Source of the DNA: DATATB01 sp036268995
GTDB taxonomy: Bacteria > Planctomycetota > Planctomycetia > Pirellulales > PNKZ01
Direction: 5' to 3'
Assembly: GCA_036268995.1 (NCBI GenBank)
Contig: DATATB010000185.1
Coordinates: forward strand, 1-64,000
DNA length: 64,000 nucleotides
The notes beneath the pieces are model-generated. The model was not told the origin of the DNA. It did no database searches and saw only the letters and a list, made by a program, of their open reading frames with translations. The position numbers were made by a program, and so were the translations under genes. Shown here in pieces: positions 44,212 through 53,489 of this stretch (positions within the stretch are counted from its first letter, which is position 1; each line of letters starts with the position of its first letter).

Positions 44212-44622
44212 ATGGTCGAAATCACGATTCAGTATCTAGGCGAGTTGCGTTGCGAGGCGACGCATGGGCCGTCGGGCACGAAGGTGGTGACCGATGCGCC
44301 GGTCGACAATATGGGCCGGGGCGAATCGTTTTCGCCGACCGATCTGGTGGCCACGGCGCTGGGCACCTGCATGCTGACCATCATGGGCATCGTGGCCCAG
44401 CGCGACGGGATCGACCTGGCCGGCACGCGCGTCAAAGTGGCCAAGGAAATGGTCGTCGCGCCGGTGCGGCGCATCGGGCGACTGACGGTCGAGTTCCACG
44501 TGCCGGCCACGCTGTCGGAAGTTGATCAAAGCAAATTACAAAAGGCCGCATTGAGTTGCCCGGTCCATAAGAGCTTGCATCCGGAGGTCGACATTCCGGT
44601 GAAGTTTTGTTTTGGTTCATAA
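44212..44622 (+). CDS. OsmC-family peroxiredoxin-like protein
   Basis: The 136-residue product has the OsmC fold with both redox cysteines: FSPTDLVATALGTCMLTIM and LSCPVHKSL. Members reduce organic hydroperoxides through a Cys pair. Residue length and spacing fit the family. It stands between the GT41 gene and the propeller-esterase gene. Confidence 0.85.
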   Translation: MVEITIQYLGELRCEATHGPSGTKVVTDAPVDNMGRGESFSPTDLVATALGTCMLTIMGIVAQRDGIDLAGTRVKVAKEMVVAPVRRIGRLTVEFHVPATLSEVDQSKLQKAALSCPVHKSLHPEVDIPVKFCFGS

Positions 44623-44654
44623 AGGTAGAGTGAAAAGTGAATAGTGAGAAACCG

Positions 44655-46388
44655 ATGAAACTGCTCGTTACTGTTGGTGTGTTCGTTGCCCTGGCGGGTT
44701 CTGGTGCTTGGGCGCAGTCGCCGGTGGATACTTCCAGTGCGCTGGAGACCATTTCCACCGAGTTCGGCATGTGCGATGGCCCGGCTTGGGGCGGCGGGTC
44801 GCTATGGGTGCCGGATGTCAAAGGCGGCAAGCTTTACAACTACCGGCCAGGGCCGAAGAAGCTCACCGTCGCATTGGCCGATGCCGGCCGAATTAGCGCG
44901 GTGGATTACAACCTGGGCCGGTTGTATCTGGCCGACAATGGCGAAGGCCGCATCGCATGGCTAAAGGCTGGGAAGAAGGCACCGCTGGGGCAATACTCCG
45001 AGGCCGACGTCAAACCAGCCCAGCTGCGGCCCAATGATCTGGTCGTCGATAGCCGCGGAGGCGTTTATTTCACGCTCACCGGCTTGGGCAAGGTGATCTA
45101 CCTGCCGGGCAAGGATCCGAGCCAGCCGGTGATTGCTGTCAGCGAAATCGACACGCCCAACGGCCTGGCCCTTTCGCCCGACGAGCAAACGCTGTACGTC
45201 GCCTCGTACGCGCCGAAAAAGATTTGGGCCTTTCCAGTCACTGGGCTGGGCCAGACTGGCGAGCGCCGCTTGCTGGCTTCGATGGACGATGGTCCAGAAA
45301 AAGGCGCCGACGGCATGACAGTCGATCGGGCCGGCAATGTCTACTGTGCAGGGCCAGCGCATGTTTGGATCTGGAGCCCCAGCGGCAAGCTGCTGACGAA
45401 GCTCGAAACTCCGACGCGCCCGATCAACTGCACGTTTGGCGACGGCGATATGCACTCGCTGTACATCACGGCCCTGGGCGGGCTATATCGGCAGCGGATG
45501 AATGTGACCGGAATTCCGTCCGAGCCGTCGATGGAGCCGGCCGAACTCGTGCCCGGCGACAAGAACCTGTCGACGGCATTGCCCGCGGGCATCAAAGCGG
45601 AACTGAATGTCGTGTACGCCACCTACGGCGACCGCAAGCTGCTGGTCGACATGTTCGTGCCCGAGGACGCGAAAGCTCCGCGCCCGGCGATTGTGGTCGT
45701 GCATGGCGGCGGCTGGTTCAGTGGCGACAAGTCGAAATTCCGTGCGCTGGCCTTGGGCCTGGCGGCACGCGGCTATTTCACAGCCGCGATCGAATATCGG
45801 CTGGCGGGCGAAGCGAAATTTCCGGCGGCCATCCAGGACTGCAACGCGGCCGTGCGTTTTCTGCGAGCCAACGCCGCGCGCTTTCAGCTCGACCCAGACC
45901 GCATCGGAGCGGTCGGCGGCTCGGCTGGTGGTCATCTGGTGGGACTCATGGCCGCCGCTCCCGGCGTTCGCGAGTTCCAGGGCGACGGGGGCAATCCGGA
46001 CCAGTCGTCGCGTTTGCAGGCGGCCGTGGTCATGGCTGGCCCGATGGAGTTGGCCACCGGGCCGATCGCCGAACGCTCGCGAAAAGGAGCCGGCCGGACC
46101 TTCACGATCGACTTCCTGGGTCGCACGATCGACGACGACCGCTCGCTGTACGAACTGGCTTCGCCGATTACCCATTTCAGCAAAAGCACGCCGCCCATCC
46201 TGTTTATGACCGGCGAACTGGACAGCCCCGACCGCGACACGCAGGCGATCAAGCGGCTCAACGAGCTGGGCGTCTGGAGCGAGCAAAAGGTCTACAAGGA
46301 CGGCAAGCACGGCTGCTGGATGAAACATCCCTGGTACGACCAGATGCTGGCGGACATGGACGCGTTTTTCCGCCAGAAGTTGCGGTAA
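44655..46388 (+). CDS. Secreted fusion: SMP-30/gluconolactonase-like propeller plus alpha/beta-hydrolase esterase
   Basis: The 577-residue product starts with a signal peptide (MKLLVTVGVFVALAGSGAWA). Residues about 25-300 form an SMP-30/gluconolactonase-like beta propeller, with YNLGRLYLADNGEGRIAWL and IDTPNGLALSPDEQTLYVAS. Residues about 330-577 are an alpha/beta hydrolase of the HSL/BD-FAE type: VVVHGGGWFSGDKSKF, VGGSAGGHLVGLMAA (nucleophile Ser) and late GKHGCWMKHP. Both halves occur alone as enzymes; the fusion suggests joint work on a sugar lactone or ester. Outside the cytoplasm by the signal. Confidence 0.85.
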   Translation: MKLLVTVGVFVALAGSGAWAQSPVDTSSALETISTEFGMCDGPAWGGGSLWVPDVKGGKLYNYRPGPKKLTVALADAGRISAVDYNLGRLYLADNGEGRIAWLKAGKKAPLGQYSEADVKPAQLRPNDLVVDSRGGVYFTLTGLGKVIYLPGKDPSQPVIAVSEIDTPNGLALSPDEQTLYVASYAPKKIWAFPVTGLGQTGERRLLASMDDGPEKGADGMTVDRAGNVYCAGPAHVWIWSPSGKLLTKLETPTRPINCTFGDGDMHSLYITALGGLYRQRMNVTGIPSEPSMEPAELVPGDKNLSTALPAGIKAELNVVYATYGDRKLLVDMFVPEDAKAPRPAIVVVHGGGWFSGDKSKFRALALGLAARGYFTAAIEYRLAGEAKFPAAIQDCNAAVRFLRANAARFQLDPDRIGAVGGSAGGHLVGLMAAAPGVREFQGDGGNPDQSSRLQAAVVMAGPMELATGPIAERSRKGAGRTFTIDFLGRTIDDDRSLYELASPITHFSKSTPPILFMTGELDSPDRDTQAIKRLNELGVWSEQKVYKDGKHGCWMKHPWYDQMLADMDAFFRQKLR

Positions 46389-46510
46389 AACGTGTCGGCT
46401 AAATGCATGCAACGCCACCATTAGCCGACACATTCATGTGTCGTTCAGCCTGCGCGACTGACATTGACCGGCCCGGCTGGTCAACTAAAATGTTGCGACT
46501 CATCGGGTTA

Positions 46511-46611
46511 AGGATCGACCGAAAAACAACTTCCATTTTTTTCGGCCCCTCACCCTGCCCTCTCCCGCAAGGGGCGAGGGGTTGCGGAGAAGTTATTTTT
46601 CGGTCGATCCT
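46511..46611. repeat. Inverted-end repeat, family B, copy 3
   Basis: AGGATCGACCGAAAAACAAC and its complement form 23-bp ends with one mismatch (46511-46533 and 46589-46611). The centre has CCCCTCACCCTGCCCTCTCC and GCAAGGGGCGAGGGG, as in copy 1 at 22507 but in the other orientation. Confidence 0.75.
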
Positions 46612-46671
46612 CAATAAAAACTTCCGAAGTCGCGGCGGCCACGCCTGGCCGCTCTGCCGGCTTATTCTGCC

Positions 46672-48186
46672 ATGACATCCAACGACGAAAGTTCGTCCAG
46701 CAATTCGCCCGGCGTGCACGAAGCCGCGCGCCGTGAAAAGCTGCGCAAACTTTCGGAGCTGGGCATCGATCCCTGGGGCGGCCGTTTCGAAGGTCATCAG
46801 CCCATCGCTGCGGTTCGCGGCCGCGAGTCGGAAATCACCACCACGCCCTCGGCCGAAGAGGGCCACCGGCCCGACGAGCACGGCCCGCAGGTGCGCGTGG
46901 CCGGGCGGATCGTGCTGCATCGCAAAAAGGGCAAGCTCCAGTTTCTCGACCTGCGCGACTGGACCGGACGCATCCAGGTCATGGCCGGCCGGGCACAAGT
47001 CGGCGAGGCCGATTGGGCCATGTCCGAATGTTTCGACCTGGGCGACATCATCGGCGTCGATGGCGAGTTGAAGCACACCAACACCGGCGAGCTGACGATC
47101 TTTGCCCGCAAGCTGCACTTCCTCACCAAGAGCATCGAGCCGCATCCGGAAAAGCATCACGGGCTGACCGATCCCGAGCTGCGGCAGCGGATGCGCTATC
47201 TGGATTTGATCTATACCGAAGGGTCGTTCGAGCGGTTTCTCAAGCGCACGCAGATCGTGGCCTCGATCCGGCAAACGCTGGCCGGCGAAGGGTTTATCGA
47301 AGTCGAAGGCCCCACGCTGCACTCGATCGCCGGCGGGGCAGCCGCCAAACCCTTCACCACGCATCACAACGCGCTCGATATGCCGCTGTTTTTGCGGATC
47401 GCGCTGGAGCTGCACCTCAAGCGGCTGCTGGTCGGCGGCGTCGAACGCGTGTACGAGTTGGGCCGCGTGTACCGCAACGAAGGCATCAGCCCGCGGCATA
47501 ATCCCGAGTTCACGATGCTCGAGGCCTACCAGGCATACGGCGATTACCGCAGCATGATGGACCTGACCGAAAAGCTTCTGGTCGAGGCGGTGCGGGCCAC
47601 CGGGCAGCCGCTCTCGCTGGCCTGGGGCGAGAAGACGATCGATTTTGCGCCGCCATTTGCTCGCCGGACGTACGACGAACTGTTCGAAGAGCACACGGGC
47701 ATTGCCGCCACGGACGCCGAGCAAATCAAGAAGCTGGCCGGCGAAATCGGTTTCGAGACGGCCGGCAAGCATCCCGACGTGATCAAAAGCGAGGTGTTCG
47801 AAGAGCGCGTCGAGGACCGGCTGGTCGGCCCGGTGTTTGTCATCGACTACCCGGCCAGCATCTGTCCGCTGACCAAACGCAAGGCCGGCAACCCCGCCGT
47901 GGCCGAGCGGTTCGAGCTGTTCGTGCAAGGCATGGAAATCGCCAACGCGTATACCGAGCTGAACGATCCCGACCTGCAAGAGAACTTGTTCCGCACGCAG
48001 CTTGCCGGGCAGAAGGAAGAGGAGTCGATGGCCAAGATGGACCACGACTTTATCCGCGCCCTGCGGCACGGCATGCCGCCTGCCGGTGGTTTGGGCATCG
48101 GCATCGACCGGCTCGTGATGCTGATGACCGACAGTCAGACGATTCGCGACGTGATTTTGTTTCCGCTTTTAAGAAGTGAAAAGTGA
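46672..48186 (+). CDS. lysS: Lysyl-tRNA synthetase (class II)
   Basis: The enzyme charges tRNA-Lys. The 504-residue product has the N-terminal OB fold (VRVAGRIVLHRKKGKLQF) and the class II core with motif 2 VYRNEGISPRHNPEFTMLE and motif 3 GGLGIGIDRLVMLMTDS. Sequence length and motifs are regular. The stop codon and last residues (LRSEK) come from the tandem repeat that forms the hairpin at 48175-48261. Confidence 0.93.
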   Translation: MTSNDESSSSNSPGVHEAARREKLRKLSELGIDPWGGRFEGHQPIAAVRGRESEITTTPSAEEGHRPDEHGPQVRVAGRIVLHRKKGKLQFLDLRDWTGRIQVMAGRAQVGEADWAMSECFDLGDIIGVDGELKHTNTGELTIFARKLHFLTKSIEPHPEKHHGLTDPELRQRMRYLDLIYTEGSFERFLKRTQIVASIRQTLAGEGFIEVEGPTLHSIAGGAAAKPFTTHHNALDMPLFLRIALELHLKRLLVGGVERVYELGRVYRNEGISPRHNPEFTMLEAYQAYGDYRSMMDLTEKLLVEAVRATGQPLSLAWGEKTIDFAPPFARRTYDELFEEHTGIAATDAEQIKKLAGEIGFETAGKHPDVIKSEVFEERVEDRLVGPVFVIDYPASICPLTKRKAGNPAVAERFELFVQGMEIANAYTELNDPDLQENLFRTQLAGQKEEESMAKMDHDFIRALRHGMPPAGGLGIGIDRLVMLMTDSQTIRDVILFPLLRSEK

Positions 48187-48261
48187 ATAGTGAATAGTGA
48201 AAAGTAATTTCTAGCGGAGCTTCGTTCCCCACTTTTCACTATTCACTATTCACTTTTCACT
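48175..48261. repeat. 31-bp perfect inverted repeat made of short tandem units
   Basis: Arms at 48175-48205 and 48231-48261 are built of GTGAAAAGTGAATA-type units, with a 25-base loop. The first arm includes the lysS stop codon. It may act as a terminator for lysS or shield mRNA ends; the unit also appears at about 27547 and 44627 without a full partner arm. Confidence 0.75.
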
Positions 48262-48276
48262 CGCCAAGGATGGCCC

Positions 48277-49851
48277 ATGTACAAGTTCCTGCTGTGCTGG
48301 CGGTATTTGCGGACCAAATATATCGCCCTGGCGTCGATCATCAGCGTGATGCTGGGCGTGGCCACGATGATCGTGGTCAACAGCGTGATGGCCGGCTTTG
48401 CCCACGAGATGCAGGACCGGCTGCACGGCATCCTCTCGGACCTGGTGTTCGAAGCCCATAGCCTCGAGGGCTTTCCCGACACCGAGTGGCACATGCAGCA
48501 GATCCGCAACGTGGCCGGCGACGACATTGCCGGCATGACGCCGACCGTCGCGGTGCCGGCCATGCTTAGCTTTCAGTATGGCGGCAATTGGGTCACGCGG
48601 CCGGTGCAGTTGATCGGCATCGACGAAAAAACCCAAGGCCAGGTGGGCGATTTCGGCAAGTATCTGCAGCATCCGGAAAACCGCCAGCAGTTGAGCTTTT
48701 TGCTGCGTGAAAAAGACTACGACGACCGCGACCACACCGGTGGTGACGAAGGCCGGCCGCGGCCGGAAATGGCCCGCGCCGGCTGGAACCATCGCCGCTC
48801 GGTGATCGAGCGCCATCGGATGATCCAAGCCAACGGCAAGCCGGCCGGCCAGGAGTTGGTGCCGGGCGATCCGTTTGCTTTGCAAGGCGCCAATCCAGCG
48901 CCAGCGCAACCGCCGGCTCCTGCGAGTGAAGCGAGGAAGGTCGATCCCTTCGCCATCCGCGAGGCGCAGGGTGCGGTTTTCGATCCGCTCAAGGAACAAC
49001 ACACCGGCCTGGTGATGGGCATCGCCCTGGCCACGTATCGCGACCACGGCGGCAACGACCGCTTCCTCGTGCTGCCGGGCGACGATATCAAGCTCACCTT
49101 CCCCACGGCCGGCACTCCGCCGCGGGCCATCGACGACGCTTTCACCGTGGTCGACTTTTACGAGTGCAAGATGAGCGAATACGACAACAGCTTCGTGTTC
49201 ATGCCCATCAAAAAGCTGCAAGAGCTGCGCGGCATGATCGAGCCCAAGACCGGCCTGCGCTACGCCACGAGCATCCAGATCCGACTCAAGGACGGGGCCG
49301 ACGGCAACGTGGTGCGCGACAAGCTGCGGGCCGCGTTTCCGCCCGAGCTGTACTCGATCTCGACCTGGCGCGACAAGCAAGGCGCGCTACTGGCCGCCGT
49401 GCAAATGGAAACGGCCATTCTCAACGTGCTGCTATTTCTGATCATCGCCGTGGCCGGCTTCGGCATCCTGGCGATCTTCTTCATGATCGTCGTGGAAAAA
49501 ACCCGCGATATCGGCATCTTGAAATCGCTGGGCGCGTCGGGCCGCGGCATCATGGGCATTTTCCTGGGCTACGGCTTGAGCCTGGGACTCGTGGGTTCCG
49601 GCGGAGGGCTGGCGCTGGGGTTGCTGTTTGTCGTCTACATCAACCAGATCGCCGACGTGCTGAGCCGCATCACCGGGCAGCAGGTGTTCGACCCCACGAT
49701 CTATTACTTCTACAAGATTCCCACGATCATCGACTTCACCACGATCGCCGGCATCGTGCTGGGCGCCCTGGTGATTGCGGTGCTGGCCAGCGTGCTGCCG
49801 GCGCGGCGAGCGGCAAGTCTTCATCCTGTCGAGGCCCTGCGCTATGAATGA
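48277..49851 (+). CDS. ABC-transporter permease, LolC/LolE-like
   Basis: The 524-residue product has a first membrane helix at about 15-45 (IALASIISVMLGVATMIVV), a MacB-type periplasmic domain of about 320 residues, and three C-terminal helices (LLFLIIAVAGFGILAIFFMIV; GYGLSLGLVGSGGGLALGLLF; IAGIVLGALVIAVLASVL), the FtsX fold. The insert at about 150-240 is charged and Pro/Ala-rich. With the ATPase at 49844 it forms a Lol-like system, which in other bacteria lifts lipoproteins from the inner membrane. The cargo here is inferred, not shown. Confidence 0.85.
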   Translation: MYKFLLCWRYLRTKYIALASIISVMLGVATMIVVNSVMAGFAHEMQDRLHGILSDLVFEAHSLEGFPDTEWHMQQIRNVAGDDIAGMTPTVAVPAMLSFQYGGNWVTRPVQLIGIDEKTQGQVGDFGKYLQHPENRQQLSFLLREKDYDDRDHTGGDEGRPRPEMARAGWNHRRSVIERHRMIQANGKPAGQELVPGDPFALQGANPAPAQPPAPASEARKVDPFAIREAQGAVFDPLKEQHTGLVMGIALATYRDHGGNDRFLVLPGDDIKLTFPTAGTPPRAIDDAFTVVDFYECKMSEYDNSFVFMPIKKLQELRGMIEPKTGLRYATSIQIRLKDGADGNVVRDKLRAAFPPELYSISTWRDKQGALLAAVQMETAILNVLLFLIIAVAGFGILAIFFMIVVEKTRDIGILKSLGASGRGIMGIFLGYGLSLGLVGSGGGLALGLLFVVYINQIADVLSRITGQQVFDPTIYYFYKIPTIIDFTTIAGIVLGALVIAVLASVLPARRAASLHPVEALRYE

Positions 49852-50626
49852 AATCCACACGGTCACCGTCGGCAAGACGTCCGCCCCCCGGCATGCGCTG
49901 GGCGCCGCCACGGCCAACCCTCGCCCTGCGGCCACGGCCCGCTTGCAGGCCGTCGGCCTGGAAAAGCACTATCGCAAGGCGCAGGTCGAGATTCCCGTGC
50001 TGCGCGGAGTGGATCTGAGCGTGGCCAGCGGCGAATTTCTGGCGATCATCGGCCAGAGCGGGTCGGGCAAGAGCACGCTGCTGCACTTGCTGGGAACGCT
50101 CGACGCTCCCGATGCCGGCGAGGTCCACTTCGACGGCCGCCGCATCGACAACCTGCCGTCGGCCAAGCGCGACGCCCTGCGCAACAAGCAGTTCGGCATG
50201 ATCTTTCAGTTCTATCACCTGCTGCCGGAACTGAGCGCCCTGGAGAACGTGCTTTCGCCGCTGATGATCGCCGAGGGCGTGCTGGGCTATCGCCGTCGCC
50301 GCGCGGCCCACACGGCCAAAGCCACCGAACTGCTGCACCTGGCCGGCCTTTCGCACCGGCTGAAGCACAAGCCCCGCGAGCTCTCCGGGGGCGAAATGCA
50401 GCGCGCCGCCATCGCCCGGGCACTGATCGCCGAGCCCGACGTCCTGCTGGCCGACGAGCCGACGGGCAATCTCGACCGCAGCACCGGGCAGGAAATCATG
50501 CGGCTGCTGCGAACCTTGAACGCCCAGCGTCATCTTACTATAGTCATGGTGACGCACGACTTAGCGATTGCCGAACAGGCCGACCGCATCGTGCGCCTGG
50601 TCGAAGGCCGAGTCGAGCGGGTCTAG
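49844..50626 (+). CDS. ABC-transporter ATPase, LolD-like
   Basis: The 260-residue product has Walker A GQSGSGKST, the signature ELSGGEMQR, Walker B VLLADEPTGNLD and the switch His in MVTHDLAIAEQ. It starts inside the end of the permease gene (ATGAATGA overlap), so the two are translated together. A 35-residue leader rich in Ala and Thr precedes the domain. It supplies ATP-driven motion to the permease at 48277. Confidence 0.9.
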   Translation: MNEIHTVTVGKTSAPRHALGAATANPRPAATARLQAVGLEKHYRKAQVEIPVLRGVDLSVASGEFLAIIGQSGSGKSTLLHLLGTLDAPDAGEVHFDGRRIDNLPSAKRDALRNKQFGMIFQFYHLLPELSALENVLSPLMIAEGVLGYRRRRAAHTAKATELLHLAGLSHRLKHKPRELSGGEMQRAAIARALIAEPDVLLADEPTGNLDRSTGQEIMRLLRTLNAQRHLTIVMVTHDLAIAEQADRIVRLVEGRVERV

Positions 50627-50630
50627 ACAG

Positions 50631-50738
50631 GAATGCGGAAGTAGGAATGATGAATGATGAATCGGGGGCAAAAACCTCCGGTTCATCGGTCTTTCTTTCT
50701 TCGTCATTCCGCATTCATTATTCCTACTTCATCATTGT
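50631..50738. repeat. Inverted short-unit repeats before the aminotransferase gene
   Basis: GATGAATGATGAAT-type units (50648-50675) and their complements (CATTCCGCATTCATTATTCC near 50704-50723) fold into a long hairpin that fills the gap. A similar arrangement stands at about 57281-57376 before pyrC. Confidence 0.6.
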
Positions 50739-50743
50739 TTCCC

Positions 50744-51604
50744 ATGTCCCTCAAGGTCTGGATTTCCGGCCGGCTGTACGACAAGCAGGACGCCAAGATC
50801 AGCGTCTACGATCATGGCTTGCTATATGGCGACGGCGTGTTCGAGGGCCTTCGCAGCTACTCCGGCAAAGTGTTTCGCCTGGACGAGCACTTGCGGCGGC
50901 TATGGGAATCGGCCCTGGCCATTCGCCTGCAAATTCCGATGGCGCGAGAGGCGCTGGCCCAGGCCATTGTCGACACGCTGGCCGCCAACAAGATCACCGA
51001 CGGCTACATCCGCCTGGTCGTGACGCGCGGCGCCGGCTCGCTGGGGCTCGATCCCAACCGCACCAGCGATCCGCAGATCATCATCATCACCGACAATATT
51101 TCGCTCTATCCGGCCGAGTTGTACGAGAAGGGGCTGGAGATCGTCACGGTCAGCGTGCCGCGCAATCATCCAGCCGCGCTCAGCCCACGCATCAAGAGCC
51201 TCAACTATCTGAACAACATCCTGGCCAAGATCGAAGGCTTGCAGGCCGGCTGCAGCGAAGCGCTGATGCTCAACACCCGGGGCGAAGTGGCCGAGTGCAC
51301 CGGCGACAACATCTTCCTGGTGCGCGGCGGCCAGTTGCGCACGCCGCCGGTCGACGCCGGCATTCTGGAAGGCGTGACGCGCGACGCGGTGATCGAGCTC
51401 GCGCGCGAGGCCCGGATCGAAGTCCGCGAGATGACGCTCACCAAGCACGACGTGTACGTGGCCGACGAATGCTTCCTCACCGGCACGGCGGCCGAGGTGA
51501 TTCCGGTCGTCAAAGTCGACAGCCGCGTGATTGGCCGCGGCGAGCCAGGCCCGATCACTCGCGACCTGATCCGTCGCTTTCATCAACTGGCGCGGACCGG
51601 GTGA
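50744..51604 (+). CDS. Branched-chain amino acid aminotransferase-like (class IV PLP)
   Basis: The 286-residue product is a class IV aminotransferase: KISVYDHGLLYGDGVFEGLR, SLNYLNNILAKIEGLQAG with the PLP lysine region at KSLNYL, and ECTGDNIFLVRGGQLRTPP, which are typical of branched-chain aminotransferase. D-amino-acid transaminase or aminodeoxychorismate lyase is less likely. It stands directly before a PabA/TrpG-like gene (13-base gap), so a chorismate role cannot be excluded. The start at 50744 skips a repeat-derived leader. Confidence 0.8.
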   Translation: MSLKVWISGRLYDKQDAKISVYDHGLLYGDGVFEGLRSYSGKVFRLDEHLRRLWESALAIRLQIPMAREALAQAIVDTLAANKITDGYIRLVVTRGAGSLGLDPNRTSDPQIIIITDNISLYPAELYEKGLEIVTVSVPRNHPAALSPRIKSLNYLNNILAKIEGLQAGCSEALMLNTRGEVAECTGDNIFLVRGGQLRTPPVDAGILEGVTRDAVIELAREARIEVREMTLTKHDVYVADECFLTGTAAEVIPVVKVDSRVIGRGEPGPITRDLIRRFHQLARTG

Positions 51605-51617
51605 GCGTAGCGACAGC

Positions 51618-52253
51618 ATGATCCTGCTCATCGATAACTACGATTCGTTCACCTACAACCTGGTGCAACGGCTGGGCGAGATCGACGCATCGCTCGATTT
51701 GCAGGTCCACCGCAACGACCAGATCACGCTGGACGAAATCGCGCAGCGCGGCCCTTCGCATCTGATCATCTCGCCCGGGCCCTGCACGCCACGCGAGGCG
51801 GGCGTCTCGTGCGACGTGATTCGCCGCTTTGCCGGGGAGATTCCAATTCTCGGCGTGTGCCTCGGCCATCAGTCGATCGGGCACGCTTTCGGCGCCGAGA
51901 TTGTCCGCGCCAAGCGCTTGATGCACGGCAAGACAGACCTCGTGCATCACGACAATCGCGGCCTGTTCGCCGGCCTGGACAATCCCTTCCGCGCCACGCG
52001 CTACCACAGCCTGGTCATCCAGCCGGGCACGCTTTCGGCCGATTTCGAAGTCTGCGCCTGGTGCGACGCGCCCGACGGCTCGCAAGAGATCATGGCCATC
52101 CGCCATCGCCGCTGGCCGCTGGTGGGACTGCAATTTCATCCCGAAAGCTTTTTGACCGACAACGGCATCGAGCTACTGCGCCGCTTCATTCAACTGCCCA
52201 GCGGAAAAGCCGTGGCCGCCGCCGACGAGCGCGTAGCGCCAGCTTCGCGGTAA
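51618..52253 (+). CDS. Glutamine amidotransferase subunit, PabA/TrpG-like
   Basis: The 211-residue product has DNYDSFTYNLVQRLGE, the nucleophile Cys in LGVCLGHQSIGHAFG and the partner His in VGLQFHPESFLT. It provides ammonia for anthranilate or aminodeoxychorismate synthase. The synthase large subunit is not in the window. It is close behind the class IV aminotransferase, which recalls the pabA-pabC order in folate synthesis, but the aminotransferase looks like the branched-chain type. Confidence 0.85.
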   Translation: MILLIDNYDSFTYNLVQRLGEIDASLDLQVHRNDQITLDEIAQRGPSHLIISPGPCTPREAGVSCDVIRRFAGEIPILGVCLGHQSIGHAFGAEIVRAKRLMHGKTDLVHHDNRGLFAGLDNPFRATRYHSLVIQPGTLSADFEVCAWCDAPDGSQEIMAIRHRRWPLVGLQFHPESFLTDNGIELLRRFIQLPSGKAVAAADERVAPASR

Positions 52254-52280
52254 TGCGTATTCCGCCGCAATCGCGATCGA

Positions 52281-53489
52281 CTATCGCAGGCAATAAAACT
52301 CCGGCGGCAGCTCGTGCTCGCGAAGCTTTTGCTCGTCAACTTCCACGCCCAGCCCGGGTCCCTGTGGCACCAGGGCCACGCCGCCGTCCACTTCAATCCG
52401 CTGGCGGAGGATGCTGGTCGTCAGATATTGCGGGCCGTTGAGCGCGGCGGGCACGGCCAGCCCGCGCGCGGCAAAGATCGCCAGCGAAGCCGCCAGCGAT
52501 AAGTCGGGATCGGTCAGTCCGCTGGCGTAGAACAATAGGCCGCGCTGCTGGAGTAAGTCGATGATCCGGCCGGTTTCGGCCAGGCCGCCCGAGCGGGCCA
52601 CCTTCACGGCCACGCCATCCAGCAGCCCTAGTTCGGCGAATTCCTCCAGCTCGACGCTGGTGATAATGCCTTCGTCCATCAGAATCGGCAGCACCGCCAG
52701 GCGCTTCAATCGCCGGTAGCCAGCCAGCCGATTGGCCGGCAGCGGCTGCTCGAAGGCCGCGATGCCCAAGTCGGCCAGCCGCGGGGCAATTTCTGCGGCC
52801 GACGCCTCGTCGTATCCGCCGTTGGCGTCGACCCACACGTGCCCCGAGCCGGCCAGCGTGCGCAGCCGGCGGCAAAGTTCGAGATCCAGCATCGGATCGG
52901 GCGCGACCTTGAGATTAAAATGCCGGTAACCACGCTCGTGAGCCGTGGCCACCGACTGTTCCAGTTCTTCCAGCGACCTCGGATTCAAGGTCCAACTGAG
53001 TTCTACGTGATCGCGACCAGCATAGCCGGCAGTTTCAACTGCCGGGCGACCCGCGAGGCGCCCCTCTAGATCCGCCAGCGCTAACTCAACTCCGGCCTTG
53101 CAGATGGGTTGACCGAGCGAAAAGCCGGGGGCAATCGCCCGATTCATGGCGGCCCACAGCGCTGGCCGATCGCTGATCTCGCGGCCGACGAGTTCCGGCG
53201 CCAGGTAGCGGTCGATGGTCGAGAGCACGCTTTCCAGCGTCTCGTAGCTCCAGCGCGGCGTGGGCACGCTCTGGCCCCAGCCGGCCAGGCCGTTGTCGGC
53301 CGTGAGCTTGATGACGATGCTCGGCCGGCCGGTGGGGCGGCCTTGCGCGTTCTCGAAGAACTTGAAGCGGCCGGTCACCGGGTAATTGATGGCCCAAGTC
53401 TCGACCCGCGCGATTCGCACAGTTTCAGCCAAAACGGTTCCCTCCCGGCCGAAACCGCCGGGGCTGCACTTCTCAACAGGATTCTTCAA
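52281..53489 (-). CDS. Enolase-superfamily (muconate-lactonising-like) enzyme
   Basis: The 402-residue product belongs to the mandelate-racemase/MLE superfamily: an N-terminal capping domain and a barrel with HFNLKVAPD (second catalytic Lys kept, first position Asn), VDANGGYD, AFEQPLP, LMDEGI and KVARSGG. The metal triad Asp, Glu, Asp is in order. Dipeptide epimerase, muconate cycloisomerase or OSBS-type activity are all possible. The first start is a TTG overlapping the previous stop by four bases; a later GTG at 53420 could also be used. Confidence 0.8.
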   Translation of the reverse strand: MKNPVEKCSPGGFGREGTVLAETVRIARVETWAINYPVTGRFKFFENAQGRPTGRPSIVIKLTADNGLAGWGQSVPTPRWSYETLESVLSTIDRYLAPELVGREISDRPALWAAMNRAIAPGFSLGQPICKAGVELALADLEGRLAGRPAVETAGYAGRDHVELSWTLNPRSLEELEQSVATAHERGYRHFNLKVAPDPMLDLELCRRLRTLAGSGHVWVDANGGYDEASAAEIAPRLADLGIAAFEQPLPANRLAGYRRLKRLAVLPILMDEGIITSVELEEFAELGLLDGVAVKVARSGGLAETGRIIDLLQQRGLLFYASGLTDPDLSLAASLAIFAARGLAVPAALNGPQYLTTSILRQRIEVDGGVALVPQGPGLGVEVDEQKLREHELPPEFYCLR

